From assembly GCA_040904785.1 (NCBI GenBank), contig JBBDSV010000061.1:1-5434 (forward strand): a stretch of 5,434 nt of DNA. Direction: 5' to 3'. Shown in pieces: positions 1 to 5,434 of this stretch; the first letter of the stretch is position 1; every line of letters begins with the position of its first letter. The notes beneath the pieces were generated by a model. The model did not search any database and was not told where the DNA came from. It was given only the letters and a program-made list of their open reading frames with translations. Position numbers and translations under genes: made by a program. Source of the DNA: JBBDSV01 sp040904785 (GTDB lineage Bacteria > Actinomycetota > Nitriliruptoria > Nitriliruptorales > Nitriliruptoraceae).

Positions 1-624
1 GACGACCTCATCATCGAGGCCGTCGTCGAGCGGATGGACGTCAAACACGAGGTGTTCCGCACCGCCGAGCGTGTTGCCGCGCCCGACGCCGTCATCGCAA
101 CAAACACCTCGGCGATGTCGATCACCGAGATCCTCTCCGCGCTCGACGCACCCGAGCGCGGGGTCGGCATGCACTTCTTCAATCCGGTGCCGAGAATGAA
201 GTTGTGCGAGCTGGTCCGCGGCCTGCAGACCTCGCCCGAGACGCTCGACCGGGCAGAGGCGGCCGCACGCGCATTCGGCAAGGAGACCGTGCGCATCGAG
301 GACCTTCCGGGCTTCGCGACCTCGCGGATCAACGCGTTGATCGCCAACGAGGGCATGCGGATGCTCGAGGAAGGCGTCGCCTCCGCTGAGGACATCGACA
401 CCGCGGTCAAGCTCGACCTGAACCATCCGATGGGGCCGCCCGAAATGGGTGATCTCGTGGGCTGGGACACCCGCCTGCACATTCTCGAATATCTGGCGGA
501 CCGCCTCGGCGAGCGGTTCCGCCCCACGAACCTGCAGCGTCGGCTCGTTGCCGCAGGCCGCACCGGACGCAAGTCAGGCCGCGGCGTGTACCGCTACGAC
601 GACGGCAACCGGATCGCCGACTGA
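1..624 (+). CDS. 3-hydroxyacyl-CoA dehydrogenase (3-hydroxybutyryl-CoA dehydrogenase type), C-terminal part
   Basis: This gene catalyses NAD(P)-dependent oxidation of 3-hydroxyacyl-CoA to 3-ketoacyl-CoA, in beta-oxidation or C4 acyl-CoA metabolism in the cytosol. The frame is open from base 1, so the 5' end lies outside the window; 207 residues are present and roughly 80 are missing, including the Gly-rich Rossmann motif. Visible in order are the end of the Rossmann fold (DDLIIEAVVER at 1-11), NTSAMSITE (about 35-43), the catalytic His in GMHFFNP (His58), its partner Glu twelve residues later (Glu70 in KLCELV), and the C-terminal helical domain with PGFATSRIN and NHPMGPPEMGDLVGWDT. The position that is Asn in the mammalian enzyme (GFxxNR) is Ser here (TSR, about residue 108), which as I recall also occurs in bacterial relatives. 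The size fits the small stand-alone family, not the large fused FadB/FadJ. Chain-length preference cannot be read from the sequence. The gene probably heads an operon with the epimerase 17 bp downstream. Confidence 0.93.
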   Translation, partial: DDLIIEAVVERMDVKHEVFRTAERVAAPDAVIATNTSAMSITEILSALDAPERGVGMHFFNPVPRMKLCELVRGLQTSPETLDRAEAAARAFGKETVRIEDLPGFATSRINALIANEGMRMLEEGVASAEDIDTAVKLDLNHPMGPPEMGDLVGWDTRLHILEYLADRLGERFRPTNLQRRLVAAGRTGRKSGRGVYRYDDGNRIAD

Positions 625-641
625 GCGCGCACGAGACAACC

Positions 642-1208
642 ATGGCCATCGAAACGACCTCGATCGACGGGCTGCTCATCGCGGCCTGGCCAACGTTCAC
701 CGACGACCGTGGATTCTTCCGTCAGACCGTGCAGACGCAAGAGATCGCTGCGGCGCTGGGACGCGAACCACGGATCGTGCAGATGAACCATGCGCGGTCA
801 CAGCCCCGCGTGCTGCGGGGATTTCACGCCGAACCCTGGGACAAGGTCGTCTATGCCGTCCGAGGCACGGTAATGCTGGCGGTCGCCGACATCCGGCCGG
901 ACAGCCCGACGTTCGCCACCGCCGAGACGATCCTGCTCGGCGACACGCCGGGACGCCGCGTCCACGTGTTCGTGGCCGAGGGCCTGGCGAACGCCTACGC
1001 CGTCGTCGGCGACGCCGAAGCCGACGTCGTCTACGGCGTCAGCGAACCGTGGCACGACGTCGACAAGCGCGCGATCGCCTGGGACGACCCCGACCTGGCC
1101 GTGATATGGCCGACTGACGAACCGATCCTGTCGGACGCCGACCGACACAATCCTTCACTGCGGGAGCGCTTCGCCAATCACCCGCGATTCGCGTCACCAA
1201 CGGCGTAG
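642..1208 (+). CDS. rmlC: dTDP-4-dehydrorhamnose 3,5-epimerase family protein (RmlC-like cupin)
   Basis: This cytosolic cupin enzyme of 188 residues is close to the usual RmlC size of about 180-200. RmlC epimerises C3 and C5 of dTDP-4-keto-6-deoxy-glucose, the step after RmlB in dTDP-L-rhamnose synthesis. Family landmarks in order are FTDDRGFF (19-26), QMNHARS (47-53), RGFH with the catalytic His62, Lys68, DIRPDSPTF (83-91), Tyr131 at the position of the catalytic Tyr, WDDP (147-150), and LSDAD with Asp167 matching the Asp of the His-Asp pair. The match is divergent. After His62 the sequence runs AEPWDK instead of the usual longer YQ-containing loop, shortening it by about four residues, and the aromatic pair after Tyr131 is Pro-Trp. 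This resembles a less-studied subgroup with an RGxHAEPWDK motif. It could make a different 6-deoxysugar or act at only one carbon. The start is an ATG with a weak GAGA ribosome site 5 bp upstream. Confidence 0.85.
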   Translation: MAIETTSIDGLLIAAWPTFTDDRGFFRQTVQTQEIAAALGREPRIVQMNHARSQPRVLRGFHAEPWDKVVYAVRGTVMLAVADIRPDSPTFATAETILLGDTPGRRVHVFVAEGLANAYAVVGDAEADVVYGVSEPWHDVDKRAIAWDDPDLAVIWPTDEPILSDADRHNPSLRERFANHPRFASPTA

Positions 1209-1225
1209 ACGCCGCGGGTCACCCG
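1201..1225. other. small inverted repeats over the convergent stop codons
   Basis: Two short inverted repeats lie side by side. CGGCG-TAGA-CGCCG (1201-1214) carries the epimerase TAG stop in its loop. CGGGT-C-ACCCG (1215-1225) is centred on the TGA stop of the thiolase on the opposite strand. They might act as a weak bidirectional transcription end, but the stems are only 4-5 bp and no T-tract follows on either strand. Chance in GC-rich DNA is an equally good explanation. Confidence 0.25.
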
Positions 1226-2424
1226 ACGCGCTCGAAGACGGCGGCCAGTCCCTGTCCGCCGCCGATGCACATCGTCTCGAGCCCGTAACGGGCGTCGCGT
1301 CGTGGCATCTCGTGCAGCAGCGTCGCCAGGATCCGCGCTCCCGTCGCCCCGACCGGATGGCCGAGGGAGATCCCTGAGCCATTCGGGTTGACCCGCTCGT
1401 CGTCGTCGGCCACACCCCAGGTGCGCAGCACGGCCAACGCCTGCGCTGCGAACGCCTCATTGAGCTCGATCACGTCCATATCGGCCAGTTGCAGGCCGGC
1501 ACGGCCGAGTGCCCGCTCGGTCGCACCCACGGGGCCGATGCCCATCCGCTCCGGCTCGACACCGGCCACGGCCCACGACACGAGCCGGGCGAGCGGCTGC
1601 AGGCCGAGTTCCGCGGCACGGTCGGGATGCGTGACGATGCACACGGCAGCACCATCGTTCTGTCCGGACGCGTTGCCGGCGGTCACCGTGGACTCCGGGT
1701 CAACGTGCGCACGCACCGGCCTGAGCTTGGCGAGCGACTCCAGCGTGGTGTCGGGACGCGGATGCTCGTCACGGTCGACGGTGACCGAGCCCTTGCGCGT
1801 CGCGACCTCGACGGCGACGAGCTCGTCGGCGAACCGGCCTTCGTCGTGGGCGGCGATGGCACGCTCGTGGGAGCGCAGCGCGAGCACGTCCTGATCCTCG
1901 CGTGAAATCGCCAGCTCCCGGCGCAGGTTTTCGGCCGTCTCGAGCATGCCACCGGCGATCGGATGGTTGCAGCCACCGGCCGTCGAGCGGGCGCGGGCAA
2001 GCCGGTCGGCGAGTGCCAGATCGGTGTGGCCACCCCACCGCAACCCCATCGCGTAGTGCTCGACGCGACTCATCGATTCGGCGCCACCGGCGATGACGAC
2101 GTCGGCGACGCCGGTCTGGATGCGCATCGCCGCATCCAACACGGCCTGCAGTCCGGACCCGCACCGCCGATCGATCTGCAGACCCGGCGTGCCGATCGGC
2201 AGGCCGGCGTCGAGCGCGACGACTCGGCCGATCGCGGGTTCCTCGCCGTTCGGATTGGCCTGACCGAGGATGACGTCGTCGACGGCTGAAGGGTCGAGAC
2301 CGGAGCGTTCGAGCAGCGCAGTGACGGTGTGGGTCGCCAGCGTCGCCGCGGCGACATCCCGGAACACACCGCCGTATCGTCCCACCGGTGTGCGTACGGG
2401 CGTGCAAATGACCGCTTCTCGCAT
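1219..2424 (-). CDS. acetyl-CoA C-acetyltransferase (thiolase family)
   Basis: Thiolases cleave 3-ketoacyl-CoA with CoA, or in reverse condense two acetyl-CoA into acetoacetyl-CoA. The protein is complete at 401 residues, the normal length. The N-terminus has the family opening RTPVGRYGG (11-19). The nucleophilic Cys88 is in DRRCGSGLQA, followed by AGGAESMS (112-119), TAGNASGQNDGAA (248-260), NEAF with Asn322, catalytic His356 in GHPVGATGAR, and the second catalytic Cys386 in CIGGGQG, so all active-site blocks are intact. The ATG start is supported by a GAGG ribosome site at 2431-2434 with a 6 bp gap. Its product or substrate links it to the 3-hydroxyacyl-CoA dehydrogenase at the left edge, although it is on the opposite strand and separated from it by the epimerase. 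Whether it serves fatty-acid degradation, acetoacetyl-CoA supply or polyhydroxybutyrate synthesis cannot be decided from the sequence. Confidence 0.95.
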   Translation of the reverse strand: MREAVICTPVRTPVGRYGGVFRDVAAATLATHTVTALLERSGLDPSAVDDVILGQANPNGEEPAIGRVVALDAGLPIGTPGLQIDRRCGSGLQAVLDAAMRIQTGVADVVIAGGAESMSRVEHYAMGLRWGGHTDLALADRLARARSTAGGCNHPIAGGMLETAENLRRELAISREDQDVLALRSHERAIAAHDEGRFADELVAVEVATRKGSVTVDRDEHPRPDTTLESLAKLRPVRAHVDPESTVTAGNASGQNDGAAVCIVTHPDRAAELGLQPLARLVSWAVAGVEPERMGIGPVGATERALGRAGLQLADMDVIELNEAFAAQALAVLRTWGVADDDERVNPNGSGISLGHPVGATGARILATLLHEMPRRDARYGLETMCIGGGQGLAAVFERVG

Positions 2425-2477
2425 GATCCGCCTCGCTGTCGACGCCTGCCGCCGCCCCGTTTCGCCGCGGCGTGCGC

Positions 2478-2506
2478 ACTATCCTTCGGGTCGAACGCGA
2501 GCCTAA
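2478..2506 (-). promoter_or_regulatory. candidate thiolase promoter in the divergent gap
   Basis: The 145 bp gap 2425-2569 separates two divergent genes and must hold both promoters. On the minus strand GATAGT (2478-2483) lies 17 bp from TTAGGC (2501-2506). The first matches TATAAT at four of six bases; the second fits TTGACA poorly. Alternatively TAGGCT (2500-2505) is itself a -10 of the TAnnnT kind common in actinobacteria, giving a leader of about 70 bases. For the rmlB direction the only -10-like word I see is TATCCT (2480-2485, plus strand), without a good -35. All of these are weak. Confidence 0.25.
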
Positions 2507-2558
2507 CCGTGCCACACACCCGAGCCGCGTGACCGCAGTGTCGGGCACGAACCGCGAC

Positions 2559-2564
2559 GAGGAG
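2559..2564 (+). promoter_or_regulatory. ribosome binding site of rmlB
   Basis: GAGGAG lies 5 bp before the ATG at 2570. It is a strong Shine-Dalgarno sequence and fixes the rmlB start, which also places the Gly-rich NAD motif at the expected residue 7. Confidence 0.8.
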
Positions 2565-2569
2565 CGGAG

Positions 2570-3535
2570 ATGCGACTGGTCGTGACCGGTGGCGCCGGCT
2601 TCATCGGCAGCAACTTCGTGCGCTGGGTGCTGCGCACACAGCCGGACGTGGCCGTCACCACCTTCGATGCCCTGACGTATGCCGGGAATCTGGCCTCGCT
2701 CGCCGATGTCGCCGACGACCCACGACACACGTTCGTGCAGGGCGACGTTCGCGATGCGGCCGCGGTGGCTCGCGCCGTCGACGGCGCCGATGCGGTGGTC
2801 CATTTCGCCGCCGAGTCCCACGTCGACCGGTCGATCGACGCGCCCGACGCGTTCCTGTCGACGAATGTGACCGGGGCCGGGCTCGTCTTCGAAGCCTGTC
2901 GCCGGGCCGGCGTCGAGCGGGTGCTGCACGTGTCGACCGACGAGGTCTACGGGCCGATCACGACCGGGGCGTTCGCTGAGGCAGACCGGCTGCAGCCGTC
3001 CAGCCCCTACGCGGCGTCGAAGGCGGGCGCCGACCTGCTCGCCCAGGCGTACACGACGACCTACGACTTCCCGATCCTCGTCACCCGGACGACCAACAAC
3101 TTCGGCGCCTATCAGCACCCGGAGAAGCTCATCCCCCGGTTCGTCACCAACCTGCTCAACGGCGAAGACCTGCCCGTCTACGGCGACGGGGCACAGATCC
3201 GGGATTGGACGGCAGTCGACGACAACGTGCGCGCACACTGGCTCGTGCTGACCGAAGGCGAGCCCGGCACCGTCTACAACATCGGCGCGGGCAACGAGCG
3301 CACCAGTCTCGACATCGCCCACGCGATCGTCGCCGCACTCGACGCCGACCCCGACCGCATCACGCACGTCACCGACCGGCCGGGCCACGACCGGCGCTAT
3401 GCCGTCGACACGGCACGCATTCGCGCGCTCGGCTGGCGGCCCGAGCGCACATTCGACGATGCGCTGGCGGACACGATCGCCTGGTATCGCGACAACGAGG
3501 CCTGGTGGCGGCCGCTCCGCGACGTTTCGGGCTGA
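2570..3535 (+). CDS. rmlB: dTDP-glucose 4,6-dehydratase
   Basis: RmlB converts dTDP-D-glucose to dTDP-4-keto-6-deoxy-D-glucose with tightly bound NAD, the committed step to dTDP-L-rhamnose and other 6-deoxysugars; it acts in the cytosol. The protein is complete at 321 residues, slightly short of the usual 325-360. It is a classic extended short-chain dehydrogenase: NAD motif GGAGFIGS (7-14), the family signature LTYAGNL (35-41), HFAAESHVDRS (78-88), the catalytic block STDEVYG (Ser122, Thr123, Asp124, Glu125), and Tyr147 and Lys151 in YAASK. NNFGAYQHPEKLIPRF and RDWTAVDDN follow in the sugar-nucleotide binding half, and PGHDRRYAVD is near the C-terminus. The Thr-Asp-Glu triad distinguishes 4,6-dehydratases from UDP-glucose 4-epimerases. 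The gene is transcribed away from the thiolase and runs directly into the stop codon of the convergent nucleotide-sugar dehydrogenase. The companion rmlA and rmlD genes are not in view. Confidence 0.96.
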   Translation: MRLVVTGGAGFIGSNFVRWVLRTQPDVAVTTFDALTYAGNLASLADVADDPRHTFVQGDVRDAAAVARAVDGADAVVHFAAESHVDRSIDAPDAFLSTNVTGAGLVFEACRRAGVERVLHVSTDEVYGPITTGAFAEADRLQPSSPYAASKAGADLLAQAYTTTYDFPILVTRTTNNFGAYQHPEKLIPRFVTNLLNGEDLPVYGDGAQIRDWTAVDDNVRAHWLVLTEGEPGTVYNIGAGNERTSLDIAHAIVAALDADPDRITHVTDRPGHDRRYAVDTARIRALGWRPERTFDDALADTIAWYRDNEAWWRPLRDVSG

Positions 3536-4846
3536 TCAGAGACGCTCGACACGGCCGACCGGCGACGGCAGGGTCGGGTCTGCCAGCCGGTTGCGGGTGT
3601 CGAGCACCAGCGGTGCGGTCGTCACAAGCTCGGCATAGTCGAACTCGTCATGATCGGTGACGAGCAGCACCAGATCGGCGGCGGAAAGCCCGGCGGTGTC
3701 GATCGAGGTCACCACATCGAGATGGGCAATCTCGGACGTATCGTGTGCGAACGGTTCGACGGCGACGAGGTCGGCGCCGAGCGCAACGAGCTGATCGGCG
3801 ATCGCCACCGCCGGCGATTCCCGCATGTCGCCGACACCCGGCTTGTAGGCCAGGCCAAGCACCACGATCCGCGACCCGTTCACCGCCTTGCGATCGAGGT
3901 TCAACGCGGCGGCGACCCGACGCACGACGTACTGCGGCATGTGCTCATTGATGTCGTTCGCGAGTTCGATGAAGCGGAACGACTCCCCCAGCGACATCCG
4001 CACCTTCCATGACAGGTACGACGGGTCGATCGGCAGGCAGTGGCCGCCGACGCCCGGACCTGGCCGGAACGGCATGAACCCGAACGGCTTCGTCGATGCC
4101 GCGTCGATTGCTTCGTTGACGTCGATCCCCAAGTCCGAGGCGAACATCGCCAGCTCGTTGACCAGCGCGATGTTGACGTGACGGAACGTGTTCTCGATCA
4201 CCTTGGCCAACTCGGCTTCGCCACACCCGGACACGGGCACCGTGTCGGCGACGAACGCGGAGAAGAATGCGTCGACCGCCGCCGTCGACGCCGCATCGAT
4301 CCCGGAGACGATCTTGGGCGTGTTCGCGAGCCCCCAGGCCGGATTGCCGGGATCGATCCGCTCCGGCGAGTAGCCGAGCAGGAACCCCTCGGGTGCCGAC
4401 AGCCCCGAGGCCTGCTCGAGGATCGGCTGCAACAACTCTTCGGTCGTGCCCGGATACGTCGTCGACTCCAACACCACCAGCGCGCCGGGCGACAGGAACT
4501 CGCCGGCGGTACGGCCTGCCGACTCGATGAACTCCAGATCCGGCAGACCATCCCGGAGCGGTGTCGGCACCGAGATCACCGCGACGTCGAAACCAGCGAG
4601 ATCCGCCGGATCCGACGTCGGGCGATACCCGCGGCCCAACGCCGCCGCCAGCACCTCGTCGGGTACGTCCTCGATGTACGAGGTCCCGGCTGCCAACTGC
4701 GCCGCCCGCTGCGGGTTCACCTCGAGCCCGACGACGTCGAACCCCGCCTCCGAGGCCCGCATCGCCACCACGAGCCCCACGTAGCCCTGACCGAGCACCG
4801 CCACGCGGGCCGAACGGTCCGCGAGCTTGGCCACCAATTCCGACAC
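3536..4846 (-). CDS. nucleotide-sugar 6-dehydrogenase, UDP-N-acetylglucosamine dehydrogenase type (WbpA-like)
   Basis: Enzymes of this family oxidise C6 of a UDP-sugar to the uronic acid in two NAD-dependent steps, supplying surface polysaccharide or capsule synthesis. With the GTG start at 4846 the protein has 436 residues, the length I recall for WbpA. Motifs are GQGYVGL (19-25) for NAD, SVPTP (92-96), STTYPGTTEE (128-137), GYSPERIDPGN (158-168), Lys215 and Asn219 in AKVIENTFRHVN, the catalytic Cys270 in GVGGHCLPIDP (Asp274), and YKPGVGDMRESP (334-345). KPFGFMPFRPGPG before the Cys favours the UDP-GlcNAc/WbpA branch over UDP-glucose dehydrogenase, but UDP-ManNAc or another hexosamine remains possible. 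An in-frame ATG at 5017 would add 57 residues of low-complexity Arg/Gly-rich sequence across the upstream terminator, so I reject it. The stop codon directly abuts the rmlB stop. Confidence 0.9.
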   Translation of the reverse strand: MSELVAKLADRSARVAVLGQGYVGLVVAMRASEAGFDVVGLEVNPQRAAQLAAGTSYIEDVPDEVLAAALGRGYRPTSDPADLAGFDVAVISVPTPLRDGLPDLEFIESAGRTAGEFLSPGALVVLESTTYPGTTEELLQPILEQASGLSAPEGFLLGYSPERIDPGNPAWGLANTPKIVSGIDAASTAAVDAFFSAFVADTVPVSGCGEAELAKVIENTFRHVNIALVNELAMFASDLGIDVNEAIDAASTKPFGFMPFRPGPGVGGHCLPIDPSYLSWKVRMSLGESFRFIELANDINEHMPQYVVRRVAAALNLDRKAVNGSRIVVLGLAYKPGVGDMRESPAVAIADQLVALGADLVAVEPFAHDTSEIAHLDVVTSIDTAGLSAADLVLLVTDHDEFDYAELVTTAPLVLDTRNRLADPTLPSPVGRVERL

Positions 4847-4850
4847 GAAT

Positions 4851-4855
4851 CCCTC
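4851..4855 (-). promoter_or_regulatory. ribosome binding site supporting the GTG start
   Basis: On the minus strand GAGGG lies 4 bp before the GTG at 4844-4846. With the NAD motif beginning about 19 residues downstream, it supports this start over the far-upstream ATG. Confidence 0.6.
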
Positions 4856-4875
4856 GAGACACGACAACCTCGCCG

Positions 4876-4881
4876 AGCCTA
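4876..4881 (-). promoter_or_regulatory. candidate -10 element of the nucleotide-sugar dehydrogenase promoter
   Basis: TAGGCT on the minus strand fits the TAnnnT pattern of actinobacterial -10 elements and would start transcription near 4869, about 23 bases before the GTG. It lies between the groL terminator and the gene, where a promoter is needed. No convincing -35 stands at 16-18 bp. The same TAGGCTCG word occurs on the minus strand upstream of the thiolase. Confidence 0.35.
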
Positions 4882-4917
4882 CTCGCGCACCCCGGACACG
4901 ACCCGCTGGGGCACGCG

Positions 4918-4944
4918 AAAGGGGCCCCGCCGAAGCGAGACCCC
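4918..4944 (-). terminator. intrinsic terminator downstream of groL
   Basis: Read on the minus strand, GGGGTCTCGC pairs with GCGGGGCCCC across a TTCG loop. This gives a 10 bp stem with eight Watson-Crick pairs and two G-U pairs, closed by a C(UUCG)G tetraloop, the especially stable type. Only three T residues follow (4918-4920). The hairpin begins 35 bp past the groL stop and insulates the dehydrogenase gene from chaperonin transcription. The short T-tract is common in GC-rich genomes but makes the efficiency uncertain. Confidence 0.75.
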
Positions 4945-4979
4945 AGTCGCGTGTGCGGGACGAACGCCCGCGGGTGGGC

Positions 4980-5434
4980 TCAGAAGTCCATGCCACCCAT
5001 GCCGTGGTCGTGCCCACCGGCCGCCTCGGCCGGTTCAGGCTCAGGCTTGTCGGCGATGAGCACCTCGGTGGTGAGCAGCAGACCCGCGATGGAGGCCGCG
5101 TTCTGGAGTGCCGAACGCGTCACCTTCGCCGGGTCGATGACTCCGGCCTTGAGCAGGTCCTCGTACTCGCCCGTGAGCGCGTTGAGGCCGTGGCCTGCGT
5201 CCATACCGCGCACCCGTTCGACGACGACCGAGCCCTCGAGGCCCGCGTTCGACGCGATCCAGTACAGCGGCGACGACAGCGCCCGGCGGATGATGCGTGC
5301 ACCCGTCGCGACGTCACCGTCGAGCTTGAGCTTGTCGAGACCGGCTTCGGCCTGCAGCAGCGCGGTGCCACCACCGGCAACGATGCCTTCCTCGACGGCC
5401 GCACGGGTCGCCGACAGGGCGTCCTCGATGCGGT
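4980..5434 (-). CDS. groL: 60 kDa chaperonin GroEL, C-terminal part
   Basis: GroEL forms the ATP-driven double-ring folding chamber in the cytosol with GroES. The right edge of the window cuts the gene: 150 whole codons of about 540 are present, covering the second intermediate domain and the C-terminal equatorial domain. The fragment opens with RIEDALSATRAAVEEG, whose Asp4 corresponds to the ATP-hydrolysing Asp398 of E. coli. The ATP-binding Gly run AGGG (19-22) follows, and GVIDPAKVTRSALQNAAS contains the nucleotide-contacting Asp. The tail is acidic (KPEPEPAEAA) and ends GGHDHGMGGMDF, a short His-containing version of the usual Gly-Met tail with the MDF ending seen in many actinobacterial GroELs. 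No groES is visible; it could lie upstream beyond the edge or elsewhere. A hairpin terminator follows the stop. Confidence 0.97.
   Translation of the reverse strand, partial: RIEDALSATRAAVEEGIVAGGGTALLQAEAGLDKLKLDGDVATGARIIRRALSSPLYWIASNAGLEGSVVVERVRGMDAGHGLNALTGEYEDLLKAGVIDPAKVTRSALQNAASIAGLLLTTEVLIADKPEPEPAEAAGGHDHGMGGMDF

Noticed and set aside
2488..2499. GGGTCGAACGCG in the divergent gap as a possible actinobacterial SOS box
   Set aside because: Only one half-site (TCGAAC) is present, and the GTTCGA partner at the right spacing is absent.
2508..2549. CGTGCC ... GGCACG inverted repeat before rmlB as an operator
   Set aside because: The arms are only 6 bp and 30 bp apart, which is expected by chance in GC-rich sequence.
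1769..3388. 539-codon open frame on the minus strand covering parts of the thiolase and rmlB
   Set aside because: It lies antisense to rmlB and out of frame with the thiolase. The translation is Arg/Gly/Val-rich without any recognisable motif, as expected from opposite-strand frames in GC-rich coding DNA.
3945..4862. 305-codon minus-strand frame inside the nucleotide-sugar dehydrogenase
   Set aside because: It is a shifted frame of the real gene with Arg/Gly-rich sequence and no domain.
4040..5059. 339-codon open frame on the plus strand antisense to the nucleotide-sugar dehydrogenase
   Set aside because: The composition is Arg/His-rich low complexity, it crosses the terminator, and it runs into the antisense of groL. 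Both real genes on the other strand show full family motifs.
1..5434. Mobile element, CRISPR, phage, toxin-antitoxin or defence system
   Set aside because: All coding space is taken by six metabolic or housekeeping genes. No direct repeats, terminal inverted repeats, integrase or small toxin-like genes were seen.

Overview
The window is ordinary, densely coded, GC-rich bacterial chromosome. The sequence looks strongly GC-rich throughout, codon third positions are nearly all G or C, and one gene appears to start with GTG. The GroEL C-terminus (a short His/Gly/Met tail ending in MDF) and the style of the thiolase and 3-hydroxyacyl-CoA dehydrogenase suggest an actinobacterium, perhaps of the Acidimicrobiia type. 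That placement is inferred from protein style only. No rRNA, tRNA, CRISPR array, insertion sequence, integrase or phage gene is visible.

From left to right there are six genes. (1) The C-terminal part of a 3-hydroxyacyl-CoA dehydrogenase (+, cut by the left edge). (2) A divergent RmlC-type dTDP-4-keto-6-deoxyhexose epimerase (+), 17 bp downstream and probably co-transcribed. (3) A complete thiolase / acetyl-CoA acetyltransferase (-), convergent with gene 2 across 10 bp. (4) dTDP-glucose 4,6-dehydratase RmlB (+), divergent from the thiolase across a 145 bp regulatory gap. (5) A WbpA-like nucleotide-sugar 6-dehydrogenase (-), meeting RmlB tail to tail with no bases between the two stop codons. 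(6) The C-terminal part of GroEL (-, cut by the right edge), separated from gene 5 by a clear hairpin terminator.

Two functional themes are interleaved. The dehydrogenase and the thiolase catalyse consecutive steps of beta-oxidation or of C4 acyl-CoA (acetoacetyl-CoA) metabolism. RmlB, RmlC and the nucleotide-sugar dehydrogenase make activated sugars for cell-surface polysaccharide: a dTDP-6-deoxyhexose such as dTDP-L-rhamnose, and a UDP-hexosaminuronate. RmlC sits inside the acyl-CoA pair, and the thiolase sits between RmlC and RmlB. The partner genes rmlA and rmlD are not in the window. GroEL is a housekeeping chaperonin unrelated to either theme.

No previously undescribed multi-gene system was found. 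The points most worth a second look are the divergent active-site surroundings of RmlC, the interleaved gene order, the abutting stop codons (TGATCA), the UUCG-loop terminator after groL, and a recurring TAGGCT element in two intergenic gaps. The long opposite-strand open frames are explained by high GC content.
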